DNA of 6,438 nucleotides from an uncultured Eubacteriales bacterium (GCA_934417455.1 CAKRWK010000068.1:1-6438), one strand, 5' to 3'. Positions 1-5,644 are shown, counted from the first letter of the stretch. Translations and numbers: made by a program. Notes: generated by a model from the sequence alone, not told the origin.

Positions 1-171
1 TGGAAACCTCTTCCTTGTTAGTTTACGCGGCGTTTTGGTGGGAAAAGATATGTAAAATGCGGTTGCGAAAGCGATTAGGGTTGTGGGACCGAAACCCAAA
101 ACATCTTTCACGATTTGTGTGCAATAGTTATGGATTTTGGAAGTAGGATTGCCACAACACGGGCAATTCAT
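1..171 (-). pseudogene. ISL3-like transposase N-terminal remnant (decayed, runs off the window)
   Basis: Read on the minus strand from an ATG at 171, the frame is open for 57 codons to the window edge. It begins MNCPCCGNPTSKIHNYC and continues with TQIVKD. A CxxC zinc-knuckle followed by a basic/aromatic stretch and an 'xVKD' motif is the pattern of the N-terminal zinc finger of ISL3-family transposases (zf-ISL3). After about residue 30 the expected 'RKRRYxCPxCGKRF' block does not appear in this frame. Pieces that resemble it (an RNR run, then KRF near position 1) occur in different frames, which suggests small indels. No good ribosome site precedes the ATG. A 7-bp inverted repeat (TTTCGCT/AGCGAAA) lies at 176-191, just upstream. 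The ISL3 assignment is by motif memory only; an unrelated small zinc-finger protein is possible. Confidence 0.45.
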
Positions 172-224
172 CGTTTTTCGCTCAAGCGAAATATGGATTC
201 TTTGTATTTTTTCTAATAGAAACT

Positions 225-404
225 GTGCCGCCTTATACCGTTGTCGGGGGTGTTCCCGCCGGAGCGATACGCAAACGCTTTGACGATAAAATCATCGAAC
301 GACTGATGTCTCTTCTGTGGTGGGATTGGGACGAAGAAAAAATCAAACGGCCTATTTCCGCCATTCAGTCGGGGGACATAGCGGCGCTGGAAAAAGCGCG
401 GTAA
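225..404 (+). pseudogene. 3' fragment of a hexapeptide-repeat (XAT/CatB-type) acetyltransferase
   Basis: The frame ending at TAA 402-404 encodes VPPYTVVGGVPAGAIRKRF, then a short helical region with LLWWDWDEEKIKR, and ends near SGDIAALEKAR. The PPYxxVGGxPAxxIRxRF motif followed by WWDW is the C-terminal end of the left-handed beta-helix xenobiotic acetyltransferase group (acetyl-CoA dependent, trimeric, cytoplasmic; CatB/Vat-like proteins). Members usually have about 200 residues. Here only the last ~60 remain and the hexapeptide repeats and catalytic His are missing. Homology fades immediately before 225; the frame stays open to 147 but the upstream residues do not resemble the family. The fragment abuts the transposase relic, so insertion or deletion at about 215-225 probably removed the 5' part. 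There is no start codon with a ribosome site. The C-terminal family call is secure; loss of function is inferred. Confidence 0.75.
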
Positions 405-428
405 CGGGAGATTTTTCACCGATACGTC

Positions 429-457
429 TTGACTTTCGTTTCCTTCTGTGGTAACCT
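429..457 (+). promoter_or_regulatory. Candidate sigma-A promoter for the GH43 gene
   Basis: TTGACT at 429-434 is a five-of-six match to the -35 consensus. With a 17-bp spacer it faces TAACCT at 452-457, a poor -10 (three of six). A good -35 with a weak -10 lying inside an inverted repeat (450-473) suggests a regulated promoter, but the -10 choice is uncertain. Confidence 0.35.
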
Positions 458-473
458 AAAGGCGGCGGTTACC
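450..473 (+). promoter_or_regulatory. Inverted repeat GGTAACC-N10-GGTTACC in the GH43 promoter/leader
   Basis: GGTAACC at 450-456 and GGTTACC at 467-473 are perfect 7-bp inverted copies with centres 17 bp apart. The left arm covers the putative -10, where a repressor operator would sit. The right arm overlaps a second perfect stem, CGGCGG(TTAC)CCGCCG at 463-478, so the two hairpins cannot form together. Whether this acts as a DNA operator, an RNA switch in the leader, or neither cannot be told from sequence. Confidence 0.4.
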
Positions 474-514
474 CGCCGAACTTTAAGATGAAAATCAATG
501 GAGACAAAACGAAC

Positions 515-1363
515 ATGAAAACCAATGAAATCCATATCAGAGACCCCTTTATCCTGCATGAAAACGGGACGTACTATATGTACGGGACAAGAGCGAAAGA
601 CTTTGGGCTGAAGGTGGGCGGATTTGACGTTTACACATCCTCGGATCTCGAAAACTGGAGCGAACCGACGCCTTGTTTCGATTCCGGATGCTACGGCATG
701 AACAGCGGCGCCAACTGGGCGCCGGAAGTCCATAAATATAACGGGGAATACTATATGTTCGCCACATTCGCCGACGGCCTTCGCGGAACATATGTGCTGC
801 GGGCAGAGAGCCCGCTCGGTCCGTTCCGGCCACACAGCAACAGCTCGGTAACGCCTGCGGGATGGGAGTGCCTCGACGGTACTCTTTATGTGGAAAACGA
901 AACGCCGTACCTTGTTTTCTGCCATGAGCACACACAGATTATCGACGGCACCATATGCTATATGGAATTGAGCGCCGATCTCACGCACCCCGTCGGCGAC
1001 CCGGTGTTGCTTTTTGCGGGAAGTTCTCCTTTTTGGGTAGAGGAAGCCGTGCCCGGTGTGCACTATATCACCGACGGCCCGTTTCTGTTCCGGACAAAGG
1101 ACGGCACGCTTCTTTTGCTCTGGTCTACGTTCATCCGGGAAAAGTACGCCGAGTGTATGGTCCGTTTTGACGGCGGCAGTATTAAAGGCGCGTTTTCGCA
1201 CCTTGCGCCGCTTGTGGACAATGACGGCGGTCACGGTATGATTTTCAAGGGAGACGATGCCCTTTATCTGACCTATCACACACCGAACCGACTGGGAGAA
1301 GAACGCCCCGTGTTTGTCAGACTCCGGGATAACGGGGGATCCGTCGAACGGGTGGCGGAATAA
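515..1363 (+). CDS. Glycoside hydrolase family 43 protein (beta-xylosidase / alpha-L-arabinofuranosidase type)
   Basis: A 282-residue five-bladed beta-propeller glycosidase that probably removes xylose or arabinose from plant hemicellulose oligosaccharides. Visible marks are HIRDPFIL with the catalytic-base Asp10, GxNWAPEVHKYNGEYYMF at about 64-82, CLDGTLYV with Asp121 in the pKa-modulator position, ITDGPFLF at 185-192, LLLWSTF at 200-206 and GGHGMIF (His240) near the C-terminus. The residue where GH43 enzymes usually carry the general-acid Glu (EGP) is Asp187 here (DGP). There is no signal peptide, so action is probably intracellular. It is about the length of a bare catalytic domain, with no carbohydrate-binding module. 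The start at 515 is preferred because GGAG at 500-503 lies 11 bases upstream. An in-frame ATG at 488 would add nine residues but has no ribosome site. The gene stands alone between its promoter region and a strong terminator. Exact substrate is not determinable. Confidence 0.88.
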   Translation: MKTNEIHIRDPFILHENGTYYMYGTRAKDFGLKVGGFDVYTSSDLENWSEPTPCFDSGCYGMNSGANWAPEVHKYNGEYYMFATFADGLRGTYVLRAESPLGPFRPHSNSSVTPAGWECLDGTLYVENETPYLVFCHEHTQIIDGTICYMELSADLTHPVGDPVLLFAGSSPFWVEEAVPGVHYITDGPFLFRTKDGTLLLLWSTFIREKYAECMVRFDGGSIKGAFSHLAPLVDNDGGHGMIFKGDDALYLTYHTPNRLGEERPVFVRLRDNGGSVERVAE

Positions 1364-1370
1364 CAACGGT

Positions 1371-1408
1371 AAAAGGCAACCGCCGCCGGAACGGCGGCGG
1401 TTGCCTTT
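1371..1408. terminator. Bidirectional rho-independent terminator between GH43 and the AraC gene
   Basis: A perfect 13-bp GC-rich stem, GGCAACCGCCGCC (1375-1387) and GGCGGCGGTTGCC (1393-1405), surrounds a GGAAC loop. It is flanked by AAAA on the left and TTT on the right, so both strands carry a short U tract. It lies 7 bases past the GH43 stop and about 60 bases past the end of the convergent AraC gene, and so can serve both. Confidence 0.85.
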
Positions 1409-1465
1409 CCCACGGGCTTGTCGGGGCGATGGCTGTCGGTCATGCCGCGTTCATTTTCACGGGGG

Positions 1466-2332
1466 TTATATCGGGTTTGTTTTTCCCCGTTTTTCGGCAG
1501 GGGTCGCGACCTGAAAGCGCGGGTCGGCCAGCGTCCGATACTCCGTGGGGGAAACGCCGAATTTTTGTTTGAAGATTTTTGAAAAATACAGCGGGTCGTC
1601 GAATCCGCAGGCGGCGGCGACGTCTTTGACGGAGGCAGAAGAGACCGACAGCATTTCGGCGGCTTCGGAGAGCCTGATGTTTTTCTGATAAGCCATGGGA
1701 GAGGTTCCCGTAACCTGAAAGAAGAGATGAGAAAAGCGGCCTTTGGAATATCCTGCAAGGCCGGCCAACTCGTCGAGTGTAATTTTTTGATGGTAGCGGT
1801 CACGGATATAGGACGCTATTTTCCATATGATTTCCTCATTGGTCGCTGTCGGACTTCCCGAAATTTCGTCCGCCATGGCGGCTAACAACGTCAGAAGAAT
1901 GCCGTACAGGTCAAAGCGGTATCTCGGCAGACCGAATTTTTTTGTCAGAAGGCGGAATTGCCCGGCCACCCGTTCCGAAAATTTTTGCGTGTATACGCCG
2001 AATGCAAGCCCTGCGACGGCCAGAATTTCGGGAACCGACGTTCCGGAGAAGTGAACCCAAAAGGTCACCGTATGCTCGGAAAAAGAATAATATTGCGGAG
2101 TGTTCGGCTCATAAAAGAACGCGTTCCCTTCGGATAAACGATAAGATTTACCGTGATATGTAACTAAAACTTTGCCTTTTCTTACAAAAACGATGGAATA
2201 ATCCTTTCTTCCTTTCTGCCGGAACGTCACGCCTTCCGTTTCGTTGTTTTGCTGTCCGCAACTTTGGATGCTCAGAAAAGCGTTGTTTTCTTTCTCTGTT
2301 GTGTCCAGTCGGTTTCCGTCGTAAAATTTCAT
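1466..2332 (-). CDS. AraC-family transcriptional regulator
   Basis: A 288-residue sugar-responsive type regulator. The N-terminal half (about 35-100) is a cupin-like AraC ligand-binding domain: a YSIVFVRKGK strand, then LSEGNAFFYEPNTPQYY. The C-terminal ~100 residues hold the paired helix-turn-helix DNA-binding domain. HTH1 is at about 185-207 (ITLDELAGLAGYSKGRFSHLF). HTH2 is at about 233-256 (SVKDVAAACGFDDPLYFSKIF), followed by the family signature FKQKFGVSPTEYR. The start is set by GGGAGGT at 2345-2339, six bases before the ATG at 2332. A longer in-frame ATG at 2395 lies inside the promoter and is excluded. The gene is divergent from the GH4 gene and convergent with GH43, so it probably activates one or both in response to a sugar. 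The ligand is unknown. Confidence 0.93.
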   Translation of the reverse strand: MKFYDGNRLDTTEKENNAFLSIQSCGQQNNETEGVTFRQKGRKDYSIVFVRKGKVLVTYHGKSYRLSEGNAFFYEPNTPQYYSFSEHTVTFWVHFSGTSVPEILAVAGLAFGVYTQKFSERVAGQFRLLTKKFGLPRYRFDLYGILLTLLAAMADEISGSPTATNEEIIWKIASYIRDRYHQKITLDELAGLAGYSKGRFSHLFFQVTGTSPMAYQKNIRLSEAAEMLSVSSASVKDVAAACGFDDPLYFSKIFKQKFGVSPTEYRTLADPRFQVATPAEKRGKTNPI

Positions 2333-2366
2333 GCCTGCACCTCCCGCTCGCATCTCGCTGTAACAA

Positions 2367-2395
2367 ATTATAGCAGAGGTGCCTCCGGTTGTCAA
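2367..2395 (-). promoter_or_regulatory. Perfect consensus sigma-A promoter of the AraC gene
   Basis: On the minus strand TTGACA (2395-2390) is followed by exactly 17 bp and TATAAT (2372-2367), matching both consensus hexamers at all positions. The spacer contains a small palindrome (GAGG-TG-CCTC, 2376-2385) that could be an autoregulatory site, though four-base arms are weak evidence. The transcript would start near 2360, leaving a leader of about 27 bases with the ribosome site. Confidence 0.85.
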
Positions 2396-2412
2396 TCCTC
2401 AGCATTTTTCTC

Positions 2413-2465
2413 CATGTATGTCGGCAGAAAATGACATGTCCGTTTTTTGCCCGGCGATGTATAAT
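2413..2465 (+). promoter_or_regulatory. GH4 promoter: perfect -10, no clear -35, with upstream CATGT repeats
   Basis: TATAAT at 2460-2465 is a perfect -10 hexamer. The position 17 bp upstream (2437-2442, TGTCCG) does not resemble TTGACA. CATGT occurs at 2413-2417 and again at 2435-2439, as direct copies 22 bp apart (about two helical turns), and the second lies within a perfect GACATGTC palindrome (2433-2440). An activator binding a direct repeat just upstream of a -35-less promoter is the normal arrangement for AraC-family control. That the local AraC protein binds here is inference. Confidence 0.6.
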
Positions 2466-2492
2466 GGAGAAAAAAACGAAAGAGGTACATGT

Positions 2493-3806
2493 ATGAAAAA
2501 GTTTGCGTTTATCGGTGCGGGCAGTCTGCAATTCACCAGCAGTTGCGTTCGGGATCTTCTGACGTTCCCGGCGTTTGAAGAGTGCGAATTTGCCTTGATG
2601 GACAATAACGCTTCCCGTCTCGAAAGCATTGCCGAAATTGTCGGATGTATTGTCCGGAAAATGAACAAACCCAAATGCAAAATCACGAAAACGACAGACC
2701 GGCGCACCGCTCTCCGCGGTGCGGACGGTGTTTTGTGCACCGTGTTCAACGGCGATATTGACGTATGGCAGTACGACATTACCATACCGAAGAAATACGG
2801 TGTGGATATAAATATCGGCGATACACGGTCTGTTTCCGGCATTTTCCGCGCACTGCGGAATATCCCGCTGATGCTGGATATTTGTAAAGATATAGAAGAT
2901 TGTTGCCCGCAGGCGGTATTTCTGAACTATACCAACCCGATGTCCATGCTTTGCGGCGCGATGCAAAAGTATTCCGGCGTGGAGGTGACCGGCCTTTGCC
3001 ACAGCGTTCAGCACACCGTGGAAATGCTGTCCGGATGGCTGAACGTGCCGAAGGACGAGGTAGACTATCTCTGCCTCGGGGTCAATCATCAGGCCTTTTA
3101 TACCAGACTTTCTTATCGCGGAGAGGATTTATACCCCCGTTTGCGAAAACTGCTGGAAAACCCGGAATACCTGAACAAAGAGCAGGTACGCAATGAAATG
3201 TTTCTGAAACTCGGTTATTACGTCACCGAGTCCAGCGGACACAATTCGGAGTACAACGCGTGGTTCAGAAAACGCCCGGATCTCATTGAAAGGTACTGCA
3301 CGCACGGTACGAACTGGAATCCCGGTCTGTATGCCGCCTCTCTGAATTTTCGCAGGGAAAGAGAGAAAAACGGGAACAAGCAGTATGACGATTGGTTTGC
3401 ATCGGCATTTGACAGCAAAAAAAGCCCCGAATATGCCGCCGACATTTTCAATGCCCGTATCGGGGACGGGAGGCCTTTTATCTTCAACGGAAACGTACTG
3501 AACCACGGCTCGATTCCCAATCTGCCGTACGATGCCTGCGTTGAGGTGCCGGTGGTAGCGGACAGAATGGGTATGAAAACGACCATAGCGGGACCGCTTC
3601 CCGAACATCTGGCCATTCTCGTCAATACCACGGCGAGAATCGAGAGCCTGGTCATCGAGGCCTCCATGAGAAAAAGCCGGGAAGCCGTATACCATGCGGT
3701 ATACATGGATCCGTTGTCCTCGGCCGTTGGTTCGTTGGAGGAGATACGGCAGATGTGCGACGAATTGTTCGCCGTGAACCGGGATTTTCTCGGAGATTTT
3801 CATTGA
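2493..3806 (+). CDS. Glycoside hydrolase family 4 enzyme, alpha-galactosidase (MelA-like) type
   Basis: A 437-residue NAD- and divalent-metal-dependent glycosidase. GH4 enzymes cleave by transient oxidation at C3 and elimination, not by acid/base hydrolysis. The N-terminus FAFIGAGSLQFT is the Rossmann NAD-binding loop, with Asp37 at the end of strand two. NYTNPM (145-150), GLCHSVQHT (167-175) and GVNHQAFY (196-203) supply the substrate Asn148 and the Mn2+ ligands Cys169 and His199. ESSGHNSEYNAWFRKRPDLI (246-265) is typical of the alpha-galactosidase/alpha-glucosidase branch. CHS, in place of the motifs of the phospho-glycosidases, favours alpha-galactosidase on unphosphorylated sugar, like MelA, though alpha-glucosidase or glucuronidase activity is possible. 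Cytoplasmic. AGAGG at 2481-2485 fixes the ATG at 2493; an in-frame ATG at 2379 lies upstream of the promoter. It is divergent from the AraC gene, and a TfoX-type gene follows 50 bases downstream. Confidence 0.92.
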   Translation: MKKFAFIGAGSLQFTSSCVRDLLTFPAFEECEFALMDNNASRLESIAEIVGCIVRKMNKPKCKITKTTDRRTALRGADGVLCTVFNGDIDVWQYDITIPKKYGVDINIGDTRSVSGIFRALRNIPLMLDICKDIEDCCPQAVFLNYTNPMSMLCGAMQKYSGVEVTGLCHSVQHTVEMLSGWLNVPKDEVDYLCLGVNHQAFYTRLSYRGEDLYPRLRKLLENPEYLNKEQVRNEMFLKLGYYVTESSGHNSEYNAWFRKRPDLIERYCTHGTNWNPGLYAASLNFRREREKNGNKQYDDWFASAFDSKKSPEYAADIFNARIGDGRPFIFNGNVLNHGSIPNLPYDACVEVPVVADRMGMKTTIAGPLPEHLAILVNTTARIESLVIEASMRKSREAVYHAVYMDPLSSAVGSLEEIRQMCDELFAVNRDFLGDFH

Positions 3807-3856
3807 TGATAGCCTTCACGGAAGACGAAAAATGGTAGAAAACAAAGAAAGGTGAT

Positions 3857-4177
3857 ATGATGAGCACATCGGAAGAATACATTCGGTTCGTCCTTGACCA
3901 ACTGGACGGAATCGATGACGTTACCTGTAAGAAAATGTTCGGCGAGTATCTTGTTTACGTTCGGGAAAAACCGATACTGACGGTTTGCGACAATTGCGTC
4001 ATGGTCAGGAAAGTCCCGGAACTTGCGGAACTGATGAAGGACGCACCGGACGGGTTTCCTTACGACGGCGCAAAAGTCCACTACATACTGGACATTGAGA
4101 ACCGCGAACTGACGGAAGAAGTTATCAAAGTTCTGACGGAGATAACGCCGCTTCCGAAAAAAAGGTCGCGGCGGTGA
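3857..4177 (+). CDS. TfoX/Sxy N-terminal domain protein
   Basis: A 106-residue protein matching the TfoX N-terminal domain: a start helix (EEYIRFVLDQLDGIDDV), then KKMFGEYLVYVREKPILTVCDNCVMVRKVPEL, a hydrophobic middle strand, and PYDGAKVHYILDIENRE before a basic tail (PLPKKRSRR). Full TfoX/Sxy proteins of Proteobacteria regulate competence and have a second domain. Single-domain versions like this are widespread in Clostridia and their role is not established. Two adjacent ATGs (3857 and 3860) follow GAAAGGTGAT; the second has the better spacing from AGG, and the two differ by one residue. The gene lies 50 bases after the GH4 stop with no terminator between, so it is probably co-transcribed, although nothing in its sequence links it to sugar metabolism. 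Confidence 0.85.
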   Translation: MMSTSEEYIRFVLDQLDGIDDVTCKKMFGEYLVYVREKPILTVCDNCVMVRKVPELAELMKDAPDGFPYDGAKVHYILDIENRELTEEVIKVLTEITPLPKKRSRR

Positions 4178-4204
4178 AACAACCGCAGAGAAGAGAAAAA
4201 CGAA

Positions 4205-4232
4205 TGACGGGGCAGAAGGCTCTGTTCCGTCA
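4205..4232 (+). other. 12-bp hairpin in the 3' untranslated region after the TfoX gene
   Basis: TGACGGGGCAGA (4205-4216) and TCTGTTCCGTCA (4221-4232) pair as RNA across an AGGC loop, with two G-U pairs and no mismatch. The G-U pairs fit only the plus-strand transcript; the minus strand would have A-C mismatches. No U tract follows, so it is not a standard terminator. It may stabilise or process the GH4-tfoX message. Confidence 0.4.
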
Positions 4233-4289
4233 GAAAAAGCAAAAACTGCCTGATAGGGACGGGGCGGTCATTTTGCCGGGCGTCACCGT

Positions 4290-4321
4290 GGGGCGCGCCG
4301 ATGCGCTCTTTGATGTTTTTT
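4290..4321 (+). terminator. Possible terminator of the GH4-TfoX transcript
   Basis: GGGGCGC (4290-4296) can pair with GCGCTCT (4303-4309), including two G-U pairs, across a six-base loop, followed by TTGATG and a run of six T ending at 4321. The stem is short, so it may be leaky. Its place before the next promoter is appropriate. The rest of the 243-base gap (4178-4420) holds only the hairpin above and the following promoter. Confidence 0.4.
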
Positions 4322-4341
4322 ACAGAATTGTGAAAAAACTA

Positions 4342-4370
4342 TTGCAAAAGGCTTCGCTTTGTGCTACAAT
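4342..4370 (+). promoter_or_regulatory. Strong extended -10 promoter of the DUF975 gene
   Basis: TTGCAA (4342-4347), a 17-bp spacer and TACAAT (4365-4370) with an extended -10 TG at 4362-4363. One mismatch in the -10 and one in the -35 (C for A). It gives the membrane-protein gene independent transcription with a leader of about 45 bases. Confidence 0.75.
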
Positions 4371-4420
4371 GAGGGTACAGCCACCTTCGGTGACAAAAAT
4401 TAGATGAGGAGAACATAGGT

Positions 4421-5104
4421 ATGTGGACAAGAATCGGTCTTAAAACCAAAGCAAAAATCGCGTTCAATCGCAACTACTGGAAATGCGTTCTCGTCGGCCT
4501 TCTGACCGTGTTGGTTGTCGGTGGTTCTGCCGGCGTCAGCAACGGCGGCACGGTATCGAAGGATGTCAATGACCTTCTTCAGTCCGGTGCAGCGGCGGCC
4601 GCCATGCGTTTGGTATTCTCGGCTGTTGCTATCGGAGGTGTGATTTCCGCAGTCATTGGCATTTTCCTCAGGAATCCTCTGACCGTCGGTTGTTCCCGCT
4701 TTTTCTTTCTTAATACGGATGAAGCGGCCGAAGTCGGGGAAGTGGCATTCGCCTTCAGAGAAAACCGGTATCTGAAAGTGGTCGTTGCTGACCTTATGAA
4801 GAACATTTTCATCTTCCTTTATTCGCTTTTGTTCCTTATTCCCGGTATCATCAAAGCGTATGACTACTACCTTGTGGATTACATTCTCGCGGAAGAACCC
4901 ACGCTCGAATGGAGAGAGGCACTCGACAGAAGCCGTATCATGATGAGAGGCCATCGTTGGAACACGTTTGTTCTGAATCTCTCGTTCCTCCCTTGGATTT
5001 TGCTCAGCGCACTGACTTTCGGCATTGTCGGTGTGTTTTATACCGTTCCCTATACGATGCAGACGGACGCGGAACTTTACCGTACGCTGAAAGAAATGGA
5101 ATAA
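4421..5104 (+). CDS. DUF975 family integral membrane protein
   Basis: A 227-residue protein with the DUF975 layout. A basic N-terminus (RIGLKTKAKIAFNRNYW) leads into a first membrane segment at about 20-38. Further segments lie at about 63-84 and 126-146 (IFIFLYSLLFLIPGIIKAYDY), and a long hydrophobic stretch covers about 182-212 (LSFLPWILLSALTFGIVGVFYTVPY). The loop between the third and last segments carries the family-typical conserved motif around EEPTLEWREALDRSRIMMRGH. Function of the family is unknown. It is common in Firmicutes and sits in the cytoplasmic membrane. GAGGAGA at 4406-4412 lies eight to nine bases before the ATG. The gene has its own promoter and terminator, so it appears to be a single-gene unit unrelated to the sugar genes beside it. 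Confidence 0.85.
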   Translation: MWTRIGLKTKAKIAFNRNYWKCVLVGLLTVLVVGGSAGVSNGGTVSKDVNDLLQSGAAAAAMRLVFSAVAIGGVISAVIGIFLRNPLTVGCSRFFFLNTDEAAEVGEVAFAFRENRYLKVVVADLMKNIFIFLYSLLFLIPGIIKAYDYYLVDYILAEEPTLEWREALDRSRIMMRGHRWNTFVLNLSFLPWILLSALTFGIVGVFYTVPYTMQTDAELYRTLKEME

Positions 5105-5119
5105 CAGTATAACGTTTAT

Positions 5120-5161
5120 GAACAGGGACTGCCCAACAGTGGCGGCCCCTGTTCGTTTCCT
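5120..5161 (+). terminator. Intrinsic terminator after the DUF975 gene
   Basis: GAACAGGG (5120-5127) pairs perfectly with CCCTGTTC (5147-5154). After one A-C mismatch the stem continues with five more pairs (CTGCC with GGCGG, one G-U) around a seven-base loop. GTTTCCTT follows, giving a modest U tract. It lies 15 bases after the stop codon. Confidence 0.7.
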
Positions 5162-5194
5162 TGTGAACCTCCAAACGAAAGGGGCAATTTGAGA

Positions 5195-5475
5195 ATGATT
5201 ATCATCGTACTTGCAGTGGAAAACTCGTTTTTGACGCGGCCAATCGGAAAGCCGTGGAACTGATGCTTAAAACATGGATCAAAACCGCAAAAATCAAGGA
5301 CGTCGGCGCGTATTTCGCCGTGTCCGACGCCAAACGGGAACTTTCCCCTTGGAGTAAAAACCTCGACGTTTCGAGTCGCGGGTATATGTACGGTTATGAC
5401 GACCTCAAAGACCCGTCGATTGGCGGATTTTTCCGTTTTCTCGCAAAGGTCGGCGACGGAATGATGAAAATGCAG
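5195..5475 (+). pseudogene. Unrecognised small-protein gene, frameshifted and truncated
   Basis: A coherent coding frame runs from about 5209 to 5475: CSGKLVFDAANRKAVELMLK, then TAKIKDVGAYFAVSDAKREL, SSRGYMYGYDDLKDPSIGGF and [16 protein letters not shown] do not recognise the family. This frame has no start codon before GTG 5248 or ATG 5254, both well inside the good coding stretch. An ATG at 5195 in the neighbouring frame gives MIII before 5207, so a single missing base near 5207-5209 would restore MIIIV-TCSGKLVF. After about 5475 the frame yields only a low-quality tail ending at 5520, while a different frame becomes an ABC-ATPase C-terminus. I read this as a gene damaged at both ends. A live shorter protein starting at 5254 (88 residues, including the junk tail) is possible but has no ribosome site. 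Confidence 0.5.
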
Positions 5476-5644
5476 TCTTGCCACGGTGCGCGGTGCCGAT
5501 TGCATTCTGGTGGTGGATGACGGCAAAGTCGTCGAGCAGGGAACCCACGAAGAACTGATCAAAGAGAACGGTCTTTATAAATGGTTCACCGAAATCCGCG
5601 AACGCGCCGAAGGATGGCATATGGCGGAGGACTCCTTGCAATGA
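5468..5644 (+). pseudogene. 3' remnant of an ABC exporter ATP-binding subunit
   Basis: The frame ending at TGA 5642-5644 encodes [20 protein letters not shown], then [20 protein letters not shown] and a short tail. This is the end of a fused permease/ATPase exporter of the MsbA/MdlB (LmrA-like) type: the residues after the switch His (normally AHRLSTVRxAD), the [13 protein letters not shown] signature, and the final helix. The Walker A, ABC signature and Walker B motifs and all membrane segments are absent; full proteins have about 580 residues. The frame opens just after a TGA at 5465-5467 and has no start codon. Recognisable homology begins at about 5477, directly at the end of the preceding broken gene, so the two relics are joined by a deletion or recombination junction near 5475. 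Confidence 0.8.

Noticed and set aside
176..224. Inverted repeat and T-rich segment considered as an IS terminal repeat or attachment site
   Set aside because: The only clear symmetry is a local 7-bp hairpin. I could find no matching second end or target duplication within the window, so no IS boundary can be drawn.
416..1366. Long minus-strand open frame (316 codons) antisense to the GH43 gene
   Set aside because: Its product is rich in His, Arg and Val with no domain pattern, and it reads through a strong GH43 coding frame and the terminator side. It is a codon-bias shadow.
2333..2395. In-frame N-terminal extension of the AraC protein to 2395
   Set aside because: The extra codons contain the perfect -35/-10 promoter and the ribosome site of the 2332 start.
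2379..2492. In-frame N-terminal extension of GH4 to an ATG at 2379
   Set aside because: It would place the start upstream of the -10 at 2460, lacks a ribosome site, and GH4 proteins begin at the GAGS Rossmann loop, as they do from 2493.
2148..3089. 313-codon minus-strand open frame over the GH4 gene and the AraC promoter
   Set aside because: It is antisense to clear GH4 motifs (GAGS, NYTNP, CHS) and crosses the divergent promoter region, so it is a shadow.
4174..4407. 77-codon GTG-start frame overlapping the TfoX stop by four bases
   Set aside because: The GTGA overlap is suggestive of coupling, but the product has no recognisable pattern, and the frame runs through a hairpin, a likely terminator and the full DUF975 promoter.
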